Below, piece after piece: positions 17,579 through 27,742 of a stretch of DNA of 64,000 nt. Position numbers and translations under genes: made by a program. This stretch comes from SAR202 cluster bacterium (GTDB taxonomy: Bacteria > Chloroflexota > Dehalococcoidia > Lucifugimonadales > VGZR01), in assembly GCA_016872515.1 (NCBI GenBank), contig VGZR01000011.1, forward strand, positions 1-64,000. Reading direction: 5' to 3'. Each line of letters begins with the position of its first letter. Within the stretch, counting starts at the first letter, position 1. The notes beneath the pieces are model-generated. The model made no database searches, was not told the origin of the DNA, and worked only from the letters and a program-made list of their open reading frames with translations.

Positions 17579-18288
17579 AGAACACCTTCGCGATAGCCTG
17601 GAAGGAACTCAAGATTTACTTCACCACCCCGACGGCCTTCGTCGTGGGGGCCATGTTCCTCATCTACGCGGGCATCACGTTCGTCTTGAGCATCACGGGC
17701 CGCAACCCCGAGGCCAGCGTCCGCTCTTTCATCCTCCCCGCCAGCACATTTTTCATCCTCATCTCTCCGCTCCTGACCATGAGGCTGCTTGCGGAAGAGC
17801 AGAAACTCGGCACGCTGGAGCTCCTGCTCACCTCGCCGGTCCGCGACTGGGAGGTTGTCGTGGGCAAGTACCTGGCCAGTTTGGTCATCCTCATCTTCAC
17901 CATCAGCCTCACCCTCTACTACGTTGTCATGCTCTACGTCTTTGGCAACCCCGACTCAGGCCCCGTCTTGAGCGCCTACCTCGGCCTCATCCTCTATGGC
18001 GCGGCGGCCCTGGCCGTGGGACTACTGGCTTCCTCCCTCACCGCCAACCAAATCGTCGCGGCCGTTATGGGCACCGGAACCCTGCTGGTACTCTCCTTCA
18101 TTGACCTCGTCGGCACACGCCTGGAAGGCACCGCGGCTGACATCGTCAACAGCATCTCGATGCGAACCCACTTCCCTGATTTCACTCGCGGCGTGGTGGA
18201 CACCAGCCACATCGTGTACTTCGTGAGCATGATAGCTGTGTTCCTGTTCCTAACTATCCGGTCTGTCGAGACCCGAAGGTGGCGGTAG
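17575..18288 (+). CDS. ABC-2 type transporter permease (GldF-like)
   Basis: A 237-aa integral membrane permease with about six helices, beginning MKNTFAIAWKELKIYFTTPTAF, typical of ABC-2 permeases. The start was set at the ATG in the ATGA overlap with the ATPase; the track ORF begins too early. The conserved EEQKLGTLELLLTSPV stretch between helices 2 and 3 is the family hallmark. It pairs with the GldA-like ATPase and the GldG-like protein next to it. Confidence 0.92.
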   Translation: MKNTFAIAWKELKIYFTTPTAFVVGAMFLIYAGITFVLSITGRNPEASVRSFILPASTFFILISPLLTMRLLAEEQKLGTLELLLTSPVRDWEVVVGKYLASLVILIFTISLTLYYVVMLYVFGNPDSGPVLSAYLGLILYGAAALAVGLLASSLTANQIVAAVMGTGTLLVLSFIDLVGTRLEGTAADIVNSISMRTHFPDFTRGVVDTSHIVYFVSMIAVFLFLTIRSVETRRWR

Positions 18289-19938
18289 TTGCAGCGGCAG
18301 CCTAAACCGGAAGAGACGTTCTCCTCCGCACTCGCAGCGCAGGTGCGCTCCTCCAGTTTCTGGAGCCTCGTGGCCGCTGTGGTCGGCGTGGTGGCCGTCG
18401 TCGCCGGCGGCATCATGTTCGTCTCCGTGGAGGAGCTGGAGAACTTCTCCCTCAGCATCCTCATCCTTGGCGCCGTCCTTCTGTTCCTCGGCCTTGTTCT
18501 TTCCCCACGGGGGGTGGCCATCTTCCTCGTCGGCCGGCAGGCGCGCTTCGGCACCAACGTCCTCATCATGTCCATCGCGTTCTTCGTCATCGCTGTCCTG
18601 GTGAACTTCCTCCTTTTCCGCAACCCGAACCGGTTCGACGTGACCATCACCAGATTCTTCTCGCTCGCGCCTCAGACCGTGAGCGTGCTGCAGGACCTCG
18701 AAGTGCCCATCCGCGCCAATGCCTTCTACATCGAGAGCGACGAGGCGCGCGTCGAAGCCGAGGACATCCTCAACGAGTTCGAACGCAACTCCAACAACTT
18801 CGAATACAGGTTCGAAGACCCTGAGTTGAACCGCACCGTCGCCCTTCGGTACGGCATCACCGATTACCCCACCATCGTCATTGAGAACCTGGAGAGCGGC
18901 GCTATCCAGACCGTCTTCCCGCCCAACGAGCAGCAACTCCTCACGGGTATCCTCATCGTCACCGGTGTGGAGCGCAAGAAGCTCTACATCCTCACGGGCC
19001 ACAAGGAACGCTCCACCACCAGAGACACAACCACCGGCGAGATCGAAAGCGAGGGCTTCGACCTTGCCCTAGAAGGGCTTCTGCGCGACAACTACGCCGT
19101 CCAGGCGCTCAACCTGCTGCAGGTGCGGGAAGTGCCCAACGATGCGGCAGGAGTCGTCGTGGCCGGGCCGAGCCAGAACCTCGACGACGCCGAGCGCGAG
19201 GCTCTCGACCGCTATCTGTCCAGAGGCGGCCGCATGGCCTTCCTCCTCGACCCGACCAACCCCGCATCCATCGCGGACATGCTGACCGAATGGGGCTTCA
19301 AGGTCGCCAACCAGTCCATCGCTGACGCCGGCAGCGCCGTCGCGGGCCAGATGCTGACCCCGCTTGTGCAGCGCGCCAACGGCCAGTACGCTCCAACCAG
19401 CCTCTCCGGCGTGCCTATCACCAGCCAGATAGACGTCACCTTCTTCCCAGGGGTCACCGCCGTTGAAGCGACCATGCTCCCGGAGGATATCCCGCCTCAG
19501 CTGAAGTTCCTGCCGCTAGCGATTACGACCAACGCCAGCTGGCTTGAGGCCCAACCCGATAACCCCAGGCCCGACCCGGGCGCCGACCGTCCCGGTCCCT
19601 TCTCCATCGCCGCAGTCGTTGAAGCCTGCGCGAAAATCAATGCGCCCCCGACGCAATGCATCGGCGGCCAGCCGCTGACCAAAATCGTCGTGTTCGGCGA
19701 CTCCGACTTCGTCAAGAATCAGTTCTTCACCAGCCGCGACAACGCGGACCTGTTCCTCAACTCCATCAATTATCTGACCGACGACTACCAGTTGATCTCG
19801 ATCAGGCCGAAGGTCTTCCCAACCCGAGAAATGACCTTGACCAGCAACCAGCGCGACTTCATCCAGTGGTCGAGCTGGTTCCTGCCACCGGCCCTCATGG
19901 TACTCCTGGGCGGGCTGGTTTGGTGGCGCAGACGTTAG
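18289..19938 (+). CDS. GldG-like ABC-associated protein
   Basis: A 549-aa membrane-anchored protein of the ABC-type uncharacterised auxiliary family (PF09822). It starts with TTG directly after the permease stop. Three N-terminal hydrophobic helices lie near residues 27-110. A large extracytoplasmic domain follows with YIESDEARVEAEDIL, YILTGHKER and a glutamine-amidotransferase-like region around YLSRGGRMAFLLDP. A last helix LPPALMVLLGGLVWW is followed by three Arg. It is thought to complete the exporter with GldA and GldF. Confidence 0.88.
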   Translation: MQRQPKPEETFSSALAAQVRSSSFWSLVAAVVGVVAVVAGGIMFVSVEELENFSLSILILGAVLLFLGLVLSPRGVAIFLVGRQARFGTNVLIMSIAFFVIAVLVNFLLFRNPNRFDVTITRFFSLAPQTVSVLQDLEVPIRANAFYIESDEARVEAEDILNEFERNSNNFEYRFEDPELNRTVALRYGITDYPTIVIENLESGAIQTVFPPNEQQLLTGILIVTGVERKKLYILTGHKERSTTRDTTTGEIESEGFDLALEGLLRDNYAVQALNLLQVREVPNDAAGVVVAGPSQNLDDAEREALDRYLSRGGRMAFLLDPTNPASIADMLTEWGFKVANQSIADAGSAVAGQMLTPLVQRANGQYAPTSLSGVPITSQIDVTFFPGVTAVEATMLPEDIPPQLKFLPLAITTNASWLEAQPDNPRPDPGADRPGPFSIAAVVEACAKINAPPTQCIGGQPLTKIVVFGDSDFVKNQFFTSRDNADLFLNSINYLTDDYQLISIRPKVFPTREMTLTSNQRDFIQWSSWFLPPALMVLLGGLVWWRRR

Positions 19939-19956
19939 GCAGGCGGTGGTGAGGTT

Positions 19957-21009
19957 ATGAGTCTGCGGACAACCCTACTCCTTATCGTTATCGGAGTCGC
20001 GGTAGGCGTCGTCGTCTGGGTCAACCCCTTCAAGAACGAAGAGAAGACCGAAGGCAAGGCCCCGTGGTTCTACCAGGTTACCGAGGATGACATCCAGGTA
20101 ATCGCGGTGAAGCACCGCGACCAGCAAGTCAAGTTCGTCCGCGACGCCGAGGGGTACTGGCAGTTCGAAAACCTGCCCGGCGTCTCTCCAACGCACCGGC
20201 GCTGGGGCGGCATGGTGCTCATGCTCACCGGCCCCCGGACCCGCCGCCTCCTTCAGGATGAGATCAAGACTCCGGCCCAGTACGGCCTGGACGACCCCGA
20301 AACCGTCGTCAAGGTCGTCCTGAAGGACACACGGGAAATAGACGTCATGCTCGGCAACAAGACCACCGACGGCGAGCACCACTACGGCCAGATCGAAGGC
20401 TTCGATGAACTTTTCCTGATCACATCCGGCTGGGGCAACGTCCTGACCAAAATGGCGACCGAGCCTCCGCTACCCGAGTGGTTCATCGGCCGTAACTCCG
20501 CCGATATCGCTGAGCTGAGCATCATCAGGAGCACGCATCACGGCGGCAACGACTCCTGGCTCCAGTTCAAAATCAGGGACGGCGAGTGGAAGATGCAGCG
20601 GTTCAGCTTGGACACCAAGTCCGTTAAGGTTGACCTCGACCGATGGACAGCCGAGGGGGTGCCGCTGCTCACCGGCCCCAAGAGCCAGACGGTCTTCAAG
20701 TCCCACGTGAAAGACTTCAGCCCCTACGGTATCTTCGAAAAGTCCTCCGGCATCCACATGCGGTGGGAAGGCATCTCGCAGCGCGGCACCAAGTACGACG
20801 AGGGCATCGTCTATCGCATCGGCGCCAAGACCGAGGACGGCAAGGGTTACTACGCCCGCACCGAAGAGGGCGAGATAGACCAGCCCGTCCTGCTGTTGGA
20901 CGCCGAATGGGTGGATGCGGTCTTCTCGCTGGACATGGACCCCCCGTACGGCGAGGCCCCCACGCGGTACACCCCGACGCCTGCGACCTCGACCGACAGC
21001 GGGCTCTAA
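19957..21009 (+). CDS. DUF4340 domain-containing protein
   Basis: A 350-aa protein with one N-terminal signal anchor (LRTTLLLIVIGVAVGVVVWV) and a large outside domain containing two beta-rich DUF4340 repeats; the sequence PAQYGLDDPETVVKVVL is the family hallmark. DUF4340 genes very often follow gldG, as here. It is probably an extracytoplasmic accessory of the same ABC system; the molecular role is not known. The ribosome site is GGTGAGG before the ATG. Confidence 0.85.
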   Translation: MSLRTTLLLIVIGVAVGVVVWVNPFKNEEKTEGKAPWFYQVTEDDIQVIAVKHRDQQVKFVRDAEGYWQFENLPGVSPTHRRWGGMVLMLTGPRTRRLLQDEIKTPAQYGLDDPETVVKVVLKDTREIDVMLGNKTTDGEHHYGQIEGFDELFLITSGWGNVLTKMATEPPLPEWFIGRNSADIAELSIIRSTHHGGNDSWLQFKIRDGEWKMQRFSLDTKSVKVDLDRWTAEGVPLLTGPKSQTVFKSHVKDFSPYGIFEKSSGIHMRWEGISQRGTKYDEGIVYRIGAKTEDGKGYYARTEEGEIDQPVLLLDAEWVDAVFSLDMDPPYGEAPTRYTPTPATSTDSGL

Positions 21010-21011
21010 CG

Positions 21012-22232
21012 ATGCGCGCCGAGATCGTGTCCATCGGGACCGAGCTTCTCATGGGCGAAATCGTGGACACGAACTCGGCCTACCTCGCCGCGGAACTGCC
21101 CAAGCTTGGCATCGCGCTTCGCTGGGTCTCCAAAGTTTCCGACGACCCTGAGATGATGGCCGAGGTCCTGGGCCGCGCTTGGGGCCGCTCCGACCTGACC
21201 CTCATGACCGGCGGCCTCGGCCCGACCTCCGACGACCTGACCCGCGAGACCATCGCCCGCATCCTGGGCGAGCAGATGACTGTGCAAGACGACCTGCTCC
21301 ACCACCTCAAAGCCCAGTTCGCCAGCTTCGGCATCTCGATGTCGGAGAACAACATCAAGCAGGCTACCCTCATCCCGTCGTCCAGGGCCGTCGCGAACCC
21401 CATCGGCACGGCGCCCGGCTGGTGGGTGGAAAAGGGCGGCCGCATCGCCGTGGCCATGCCCGGCCCGCCCCGCGAGCTGAAGCGCATGTGGGTCAACGAG
21501 GTGGCCCCCAAACTCAAGGAGAAAAGCCAGGGCGCCGCCATCGTAACCAAGACGTGGAAGACGTTCGGCATCTCGGAGGGCGGCCTCAACCAGATGCTGG
21601 CGCCGCTCTTCCACAGCACGAACCCGGTCATGGGCATCTACGCCCGCCCCGACGGCATCCATCTCCGCGCCATCGCCACCGCGCCCGATGCGGCCAAGGC
21701 CCGCGCCCTCATGGAGCCGATGGACGCCCAGGTCCGCCAGACGGCAGGCAACGCCATCTGGGGACTCGACGACGATACCCCCGAGTCGCTCGTGGCGGAA
21801 CGACTCGCCACGCGCGGGCTGACCATCGGCACGACGGAGTGCCACACCGGCGGACTGTTGGTCAACGCCTTGACCGCGCATCCCGCGATGGCTGACCGGC
21901 TGCGCGGCGGCATCGTCATCCCCAGCGCGACCCTGCTGGAGTCGCAGGGGGTGCCCGCCGGCGTCATCAGCCAGCACGGCCCAGCCAGCGCCCAGGTCGC
22001 CGAGGCGATGGCCCAGGCCGCGCGCGCCCGGCTCGGCGCCGGAGTCGGCCTCGCCATCTCCGGCATCCAGAGCGAGGGAGCGGGCGAAGACCCCGTCCAG
22101 ATCTGCCACGTTGGGTTCGACGTCGAGGGCAAGCGAAGCTCGCTACGGCTGCGCTACCCGAGCAGACTCATGATTATCAAAGAGCGCGTCGTCGTCCAGG
22201 CACTGCTGGAGCTGTTGCGCCTGCTAAAGTAG
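21012..22232 (+). CDS. cinA: CinA family protein with degenerate deamidase domain
   Basis: A 406-aa CinA. The N-terminal COG1058 domain (MRAEIVSIGTELLMGEIVDTN, TGGLGPTSDD) is an ADP-ribose pyrophosphatase in characterised members. The C-terminal PncC-type domain normally deamidates NMN with a Ser-Lys-Tyr set in ESCTGG and SNEAK. Here these read ECHTGG and PSATLL, so the catalytic Ser is Cys and the Lys is missing. The deamidase is likely inactive or changed. The gene follows DUF4340 by two bases and is the last in the operon. Confidence 0.9.
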   Translation: MRAEIVSIGTELLMGEIVDTNSAYLAAELPKLGIALRWVSKVSDDPEMMAEVLGRAWGRSDLTLMTGGLGPTSDDLTRETIARILGEQMTVQDDLLHHLKAQFASFGISMSENNIKQATLIPSSRAVANPIGTAPGWWVEKGGRIAVAMPGPPRELKRMWVNEVAPKLKEKSQGAAIVTKTWKTFGISEGGLNQMLAPLFHSTNPVMGIYARPDGIHLRAIATAPDAAKARALMEPMDAQVRQTAGNAIWGLDDDTPESLVAERLATRGLTIGTTECHTGGLLVNALTAHPAMADRLRGGIVIPSATLLESQGVPAGVISQHGPASAQVAEAMAQAARARLGAGVGLAISGIQSEGAGEDPVQICHVGFDVEGKRSSLRLRYPSRLMIIKERVVVQALLELLRLLK

Positions 22233-22259
22233 ACTCGGCCCAAAGGGGCGGGGCGGGCG

Positions 22260-25200
22260 TCACATCGTCAGCTTCTTGTACAGGTACAGGAGCCGTTGCG
22301 GCAGCGTATAGATGTCGTCCAGGACCTCGTAGCTCATGTCCTGGCACATCGTCTTCAGGTAGTCGTGCCCGTTCTTGTCCACGGTCAAGCAGAAGGCGTT
22401 GATCTCCTTCCGCTTGGCTTCCTCCAGCGCCATGCGCGTGTCGTGAACCGCGTACTCTTTCTCCACACCTTCGCGGCTGTAGCCACGGTCCTGCGGTCTG
22501 CCGTCGCTGATAAGGAAAAGCAGCTTCGTCCGCGCGTCCTGCGCCTCAAGCTTCGTCGTGGCGTGGCGGATGGCCGGCCCCATGCGCGTCGCGTGCAACG
22601 GCGAGATGCGGTCTATCCGATTCTTCACCCGATCCGAGAAACGCTCGGCGATGTCCTTGATGGTGTAGAACTCCACGTTCTCCCGGCCGTAGCCTGAGAA
22701 GCCGTAGATGCCATAGACGTCGCCGATGGCCTCCAGCGCGTTGATGAGGAGGACGAGCGCCTCCTTCTCCAGGTCAATGATGCGCTTATAGGAGCGCCGC
22801 GTCCCCTCGCCGCGCCGGGCGCGCAGCCACAGCATGTACTCCACCGGGTCGTCCGGCGCATCCCAGTCGTCCGCCGCGCGCCGCGTCTCGTCTATCGCTT
22901 CCGCCGTCGAGGCGCTGGTGTCCAAGAGAAACACCACCGACACGTCTCGCTGCACCTTGTTGCGCCGCCAGTACAGCTTCTCGCTGGGGCTGGCGCCCGT
23001 GCGGATGTCCACGAACGCCTCGATGACCTCGTCTATGTCAATGTCTTCGCCGTCCTGGAGCCGCATCACCTTGCGGAACATCTCAGGGATCATCATCTCG
23101 AACTGCCGCCGGATCTGCATGACCAGGGGGCCGTAGTGGTGGAGCGTCGCGCCGTAGTAGGCGGGGTCGCCCTCGGCCATCGTCTTCTGCCGGACGATGC
23201 ACCAGCGCGGCTTGTAGTCGTCGGCGCGGAAGTCCCACTCGTCATAGACGAAGGTCTGTGGCTCCGATGGATCCAGCGGCCCGCCCGCCTCGTCCACGTG
23301 GACGAACGGCCCCTGCCCGTGCTCCGGCGATTGCGGCTCCTTGATGCCGGCCTCCTTGAGCATGTTCATCGCAACCTGGCCGGCAATCTTTTGCGCTTCG
23401 CCCTGGCCTTCAGACATGTCCACTTCAGCGCTCTGCTGGAGCATCTCCTGGACCATCTCTTGGGTGATCTGCTCCTCCGCCCCCTGCTCCTGCCCCTCCT
23501 GGCTCTGACGACGAAGCATCTCGAGGAGTTGCGCGAGTTCCGGCTTGAAGTCGCCGCGGTAGTCCACGTCCTCCGACGACTCGTACTCCTCCTCGCCCTC
23601 TGGCCGAGAGGCCATGTCCTCGCCCTCAGCCACCTGCTGGAGCAGTTCCTCCATCTCCTCCGGGTCGGCGTACCCCTGGTTCCCCTCCGAGTCCATCTCC
23701 ATCTCTTCCCAGTCCTCGGGAGGCACCTCTTCGTTGGCGATGGGCGAGATGATGGCGTAGATGCGGAGCACGGCCTCCGCCGTGTCCTCCACCTCCGCGC
23801 CGTATGCGAACACGCGCCGGGCGATGCGGGCGATCTTGCGCGCCTTGTCGGCGTGCTCCGCCGGCACCAAAACGGTCTTGAACTGCTGGAGGCTCAGCCT
23901 GACCAACAGCTCGATCATCGCTTCCCGCGCCGGCAGCGTCCGGACGTCCGGCCTGGACTCCAGAGCGTCGCTCTGCACTCGCTTGTAGGGCGTCTTGATG
24001 CCGAGATATTCCGCCCTCACCTGCGCGTCCAAGCGGCCGTCCTCTATCACCGTGAAGACATCCAGCGCCAGCTTGCGGTCGCTGAAGAGGTTGAAGAACC
24101 GCTGCATGTCGGTCACCCACGCCGATGATACCGCAGCCTCTTCGCCGCCGCTCGCAGCGCGCGCCTTCTCGATCTCGGCGGTGCGTAGCTCCTCGAGCCG
24201 GTGGCGCAGATCCTTGAACAGCCCAGGAGGCGCCTCGAACTCGAAGCGGAAGCTCCCGAACTCGATGTGGCCCACCTGGTGCGTGGACACCACCTTGAAC
24301 CACTGGAAGTTCTCGTCCTTCGTCCTATACCGGTCAACCACCGGCGGCAGATACACCGAAGACCCCTCCGTCGAGGCCACTTCGGTGGACACCCAGCCGA
24401 TGTTCTTTTCCACCAGCTCGGACGTGACCGCTAGCTTCACCGACGAACCCGCCAGGGCCCGGCAGTACATCTCGATCACATCCTTGATGCGCGCGAACTC
24501 AACGCCGGAGGACAGGCTCTCCAGCACCTCCTCGGCGTACGCGGACTCGAGCTTGAAGTACGCCAGCCCGCCGTCCTTGTTCTGCTTCAGGATGCGCATC
24601 CCCTCCTGGCACCACTGCTCCATCTGCGTGAGGGAGATGCGGTTTAAGATGTCGGGGCCGCACTTGATGAGTTCCGGCACCGCCACCGGCGATGCCTCCA
24701 GCAGTTCCGCGGCGATGCCCAGCAGCCGGTCGTGGTTCCCAGGCTCCACCTCGGACAGGGCCTGCGACATCTCCAGCATCGTGTTCGGGATGTTCACGAC
24801 GCCGCTGCTCAGCAGCCGCTCCGACAGCTTGAGGAACCGCATCCGCTGCGACTCCTCGATGCGCGGCAGGGCCTTGTGGCTCGCCTCGAAGAAGGTCTTC
24901 ACCTGCCTCCAGCCCGAGTCCACCATCGTTATGGAGAGCGAGAGGAACGCTTCCTTGTCCTGTCCCACCAGCGGGAATAGCCTCTGCCCAAGCACGAGAC
25001 ACTCCGCCGACAGGTCGTAGGAGTGGTGTGAGAGCAGGTCGAGGAACGCCGCGAACCGCTCCAGCTCGGGGAAGGTCAGGCTCTCCAGCAGCTCAGGCGT
25101 GGACTCGAAGAACTTGGAGGATAAGGTGCTGGACTTCCACGTGCCCTTGTAGAGGCTCCGGCCGAGGTTGGCCCAGGCTTCGATGTGCCGCGACCGCAGC

Positions 25201-25529
25201 TTCCCCATCGCGCCCGGGCTGGCGCCGAAGTACGCGACGGCCAGCGCCGGCGACTCGCCGCCCAAGCCGCTGCCGCACTCCGCCCACTTCATGAAGTAGT
25301 TGAATGGCATCGTTTCGGCGACCAGCGGGCTGACCTTGTAGAAGAGGGCCGCGGCCTCCCAGGAGTGGGCCGTCTGCCGCGCGATGACCACGCCTGTGTC
25401 CGCCCAGCGGGCCATCTGCTCCTCGTCGAGCCTCACGGACATGGCCTGCCAGGCCTTCTCGAACTCCTGCGTGGCCGCCTCCGGCCACTCCTCCAACTCG
25501 CCCTTCACCCGGGCGAAGGTGCCGGTCAT
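22260..25529 (-). CDS. Large von Willebrand factor A protein, NorD-like
   Basis: A 1089-aa cytoplasmic protein. The C-terminal 250 residues are a VWA domain with MIDAS FLLDTSASTAE and the later Asp in FLISDGRPQDRGYSREG, as in NorD/CbbO. The centre is a long acidic, Glu/Gln-rich region, and the N-terminal 450 residues are helical with no known domain. Its ATG overlaps the stop of the NUDIX gene (ATGA), and a MoxR-type ATPase lies one gene further up. NorQ-NorD/CbbQ-CbbO pairs insert metals into or reactivate metalloenzymes. The client here is unknown, as no nitric oxide reductase or RuBisCO gene is nearby. Confidence 0.85.
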   Translation of the reverse strand: MTGTFARVKGELEEWPEAATQEFEKAWQAMSVRLDEEQMARWADTGVVIARQTAHSWEAAALFYKVSPLVAETMPFNYFMKWAECGSGLGGESPALAVAYFGASPGAMGKLRSRHIEAWANLGRSLYKGTWKSSTLSSKFFESTPELLESLTFPELERFAAFLDLLSHHSYDLSAECLVLGQRLFPLVGQDKEAFLSLSITMVDSGWRQVKTFFEASHKALPRIEESQRMRFLKLSERLLSSGVVNIPNTMLEMSQALSEVEPGNHDRLLGIAAELLEASPVAVPELIKCGPDILNRISLTQMEQWCQEGMRILKQNKDGGLAYFKLESAYAEEVLESLSSGVEFARIKDVIEMYCRALAGSSVKLAVTSELVEKNIGWVSTEVASTEGSSVYLPPVVDRYRTKDENFQWFKVVSTHQVGHIEFGSFRFEFEAPPGLFKDLRHRLEELRTAEIEKARAASGGEEAAVSSAWVTDMQRFFNLFSDRKLALDVFTVIEDGRLDAQVRAEYLGIKTPYKRVQSDALESRPDVRTLPAREAMIELLVRLSLQQFKTVLVPAEHADKARKIARIARRVFAYGAEVEDTAEAVLRIYAIISPIANEEVPPEDWEEMEMDSEGNQGYADPEEMEELLQQVAEGEDMASRPEGEEEYESSEDVDYRGDFKPELAQLLEMLRRQSQEGQEQGAEEQITQEMVQEMLQQSAEVDMSEGQGEAQKIAGQVAMNMLKEAGIKEPQSPEHGQGPFVHVDEAGGPLDPSEPQTFVYDEWDFRADDYKPRWCIVRQKTMAEGDPAYYGATLHHYGPLVMQIRRQFEMMIPEMFRKVMRLQDGEDIDIDEVIEAFVDIRTGASPSEKLYWRRNKVQRDVSVVFLLDTSASTAEAIDETRRAADDWDAPDDPVEYMLWLRARRGEGTRRSYKRIIDLEKEALVLLINALEAIGDVYGIYGFSGYGRENVEFYTIKDIAERFSDRVKNRIDRISPLHATRMGPAIRHATTKLEAQDARTKLLFLISDGRPQDRGYSREGVEKEYAVHDTRMALEEAKRKEINAFCLTVDKNGHDYLKTMCQDMSYEVLDDIYTLPQRLLYLYKKLTM

Positions 25530-26122
25530 CTCCGCCTCCAGGGCCCATGTCCATCGGACGCCTGCGCCATCAGGTCCACGAACCGCTCCAGTATCCGGGC
25601 CGTGGCTCCAAAGATAAGTTGCCGGTTGTATGAAAAGCAGGGGAACACCGTAGGCATCCCGTCCAGCACCCGCACGTCATCCCGTTGATTGACCTCGTCC
25701 GTCAGCGCCGCCAGCGGCACTTCCACGAGCTCCGACACCTCGCCGTTGGTCCGGAACGGGTACGGGTACTCGATGAAGCCCACATAGGGGCTGATGAGAA
25801 ATCTCGTCGATGTCCGCAGGTCGTCCAGCGCACCCAGCACCTCCACGTCCTCCCTTCGCACCCCGATCTCCTCATGTACCTCGCGGAGAGCCGTGTCCAG
25901 CATCGTGCCGTCGGTTTCGTCCGCCGTACCACCGGGGAAGGAGATCTCCCCTTTGTGCTGCACCACGGTCTGGCTCCGCCTGCTCAGCAGCACCCACTCC
26001 TGTCCATCCTTGACATACAGGAGGAGCATGACGCCGGCCAACGTCAGTGAGGGGTCAGAGATGGTCGTCTTGGGGTTCGCAGCGAGGGCCTGCCGTACCG
26101 ATTCGACTATCTGGGGCCGCAT
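25526..26122 (-). CDS. NUDIX hydrolase (CoA pyrophosphatase-like)
   Basis: A 198-aa Nudix protein of the NudL/YeaB type, which cleaves CoA and related pyrophosphates. The Nudix box reads GGTADETDGTMLDTALREVHEEIG, and the preceding VVQHKGEISFPGG is typical of CoA-cleaving members. The start at 26122 (MRPQIVESVRQAL) follows homology; the track ORF extends too far. It sits between norQ-like and norD-like genes. Dephospho-CoA kinase at the head of the same operon makes a CoA link attractive, but this is inference. Confidence 0.88.
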   Translation of the reverse strand: MRPQIVESVRQALAANPKTTISDPSLTLAGVMLLLYVKDGQEWVLLSRRSQTVVQHKGEISFPGGTADETDGTMLDTALREVHEEIGVRREDVEVLGALDDLRTSTRFLISPYVGFIEYPYPFRTNGEVSELVEVPLAALTDEVNQRDDVRVLDGMPTVFPCFSYNRQLIFGATARILERFVDLMAQASDGHGPWRRR

Positions 26123-26180
26123 GGAGCGATGGGAACCTCTGATGACCTGAGGTGCACTGCACGGTGAAAGGACTCCGACG

Positions 26181-27086
26181 CTACTCGAAGATGGAATTGA
26201 TGACCTCCTCGATGCTGCGCTGGACCGACGCATCGTCGGTGACGGCCCAGTTGACCGCGACCTGGCACGCCCTTCGCGGCTTGATGCCCGCCTGGATCAT
26301 CTTCCCGGCATAGATGAGCAACCGCGTGCTGGCGCCCTCGCCGAGGCCGTGCTCGCGCAGGTTCCGCACCTTCTCGCCGAGCTTGGCGAGCTGCAGCGCC
26401 ATCGGCGCGTCCACGCCCGACTCGTGCTCGACGATCTTCGCCTCGATGTCCCGCGGGGGCGGATTGAACTCGATGGCGACGAACCGCTGTCGCGTGCTGT
26501 GCTTCAAGTCCTTCAGCGCGCTCTGGTAGCCGGGGTTGTAGGATAGCACCAGCAGGAACCCGTCGGCGGCCTCGATGAGCTCGCCCCGCTTCTCCACCGG
26601 CAGCAGCCGCCGGTGGTCGGTCAGCGGGTGGATGAGCACCGTCGTGTCCTTCCTCGCCTCGACGATCTCGTCCAGGTAACAGATGCCCCCGGCCTTCACC
26701 GCGCGGGTCAGCGGCCCGTCGATCCAGACCGTGCTGTCGCCCTCCAACAGATAGCGCCCCACCAGGTCGCTGGCCGTCAGGTCTTCGTGGCACGCGATGG
26801 TCACCAGCGGCAGTTCGCGCCCGTTCTGTGACCCATCGCCGTCGTCGGACTTTCCCTTCTTGGGCTTGACCTTCGTCAGGGGCTTGCCGAGCCGCCACGA
26901 CATGTACTCCACGAACCGCGTCTTGCCGCAGCCCGTCGGCCCCTTGAAGAGGACGGGGATCCTCTGTCCGTACGCAGCCTCGAACAGCTCAATCTCGTCC
27001 CCTACAGGCAGATAGAACGGCTCCTGCGTTGGGTGGTATTCCTCGATGATGTAGCTCTTGTAGAGTGTTTTTGTGGACGAAGTCAT
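26181..27086 (-). CDS. MoxR/CbbQ-NorQ family AAA+ ATPase
   Basis: A 301-aa AAA+ ATPase. Walker A is [14 protein letters not shown] near residue 49 and Walker B is [11 protein letters not shown] near 133. Sensor residues lie in [13 protein letters not shown] and the C-terminal CbbQ/NirQ/NorQ domain ends in a VNWAVTDD helix region. It partners with the VWA protein downstream as a metalloenzyme-activating chaperone. The ATG overlaps the coaE stop by ATGA. The operon order is coaE, this gene, NUDIX, VWA protein. Confidence 0.92.
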   Translation of the reverse strand: MTSSTKTLYKSYIIEEYHPTQEPFYLPVGDEIELFEAAYGQRIPVLFKGPTGCGKTRFVEYMSWRLGKPLTKVKPKKGKSDDGDGSQNGRELPLVTIACHEDLTASDLVGRYLLEGDSTVWIDGPLTRAVKAGGICYLDEIVEARKDTTVLIHPLTDHRRLLPVEKRGELIEAADGFLLVLSYNPGYQSALKDLKHSTRQRFVAIEFNPPPRDIEAKIVEHESGVDAPMALQLAKLGEKVRNLREHGLGEGASTRLLIYAGKMIQAGIKPRRACQVAVNWAVTDDASVQRSIEEVINSIFE

Positions 27087-27703
27087 TTCCGCTCTCTGGT
27101 CTCCTGACGTTTGATTACCCTGCTATCCCATAGCTCCCTGACGAGCCGTTCCAGCGCGTCGAGGGAGCCGCTGTTGTCTATCACTACATCCGCGTGCTTG
27201 ATGCGCTCCTCCTGGGTTGGCTGAGCCTGCATCCGGGATTGGATGGCCCGCTCGTCGAGGTTCGGCCGTTGCTTGAGCCTCTCTAGCACCGCTTCGGCGG
27301 GGGCGGTCACCACCCAGACCTCGTCCGCCAGTTCGTCCCATCCTGCCTCGATGAGCACCGCGGCATCCACCACCGCCACCTGCGACCCCCGCTCTTTGAA
27401 CTGCGCCAACCTATCCTTCATCATATTGTACATACGCGGGCGCAGGATTGCGTTGAGCCGTTTCAAGGCCTCCGGCTCCCCGAACACCAAGGCCCCCAGC
27501 TTCTTGCGGTCCACCGCGCCGTCGGGGCCGAGGATACCCTTCCCGAAGGCCCTGACCACCTCCCGCAATCCCTCGGTGCCGGGGAGGTACGCCTCATGCC
27601 CAACCTCGTCGGCGTCAATCACCGCCGCACCCAACCGGCGCAGCATCTTCGCCACCACAGACTTGCCGGTGCCGATGCCGCCCGTCAGGCCGATGACGAA
27701 CAT
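27083..27703 (-). CDS. coaE: Dephospho-CoA kinase
   Basis: Last step of CoA synthesis, phosphorylating dephospho-CoA. The 206-aa protein begins [21 protein letters not shown] with the P-loop at residues 8-15. Asp-Ala-Asp in [12 protein letters not shown] and the family's [17 protein letters not shown] end are present. The start at 27703 was chosen over the track start because the family begins at this Met. It leads the operon; an extended -10 lies 40 bases upstream. Confidence 0.95.
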   Translation of the reverse strand: MFVIGLTGGIGTGKSVVAKMLRRLGAAVIDADEVGHEAYLPGTEGLREVVRAFGKGILGPDGAVDRKKLGALVFGEPEALKRLNAILRPRMYNMMKDRLAQFKERGSQVAVVDAAVLIEAGWDELADEVWVVTAPAEAVLERLKQRPNLDERAIQSRMQAQPTQEERIKHADVVIDNSGSLDALERLVRELWDSRVIKRQETRERK

Positions 27704-27742
27704 GCGCCTTCCGCGTCCCAAGGCCCCTAACACGGTGCGCGC

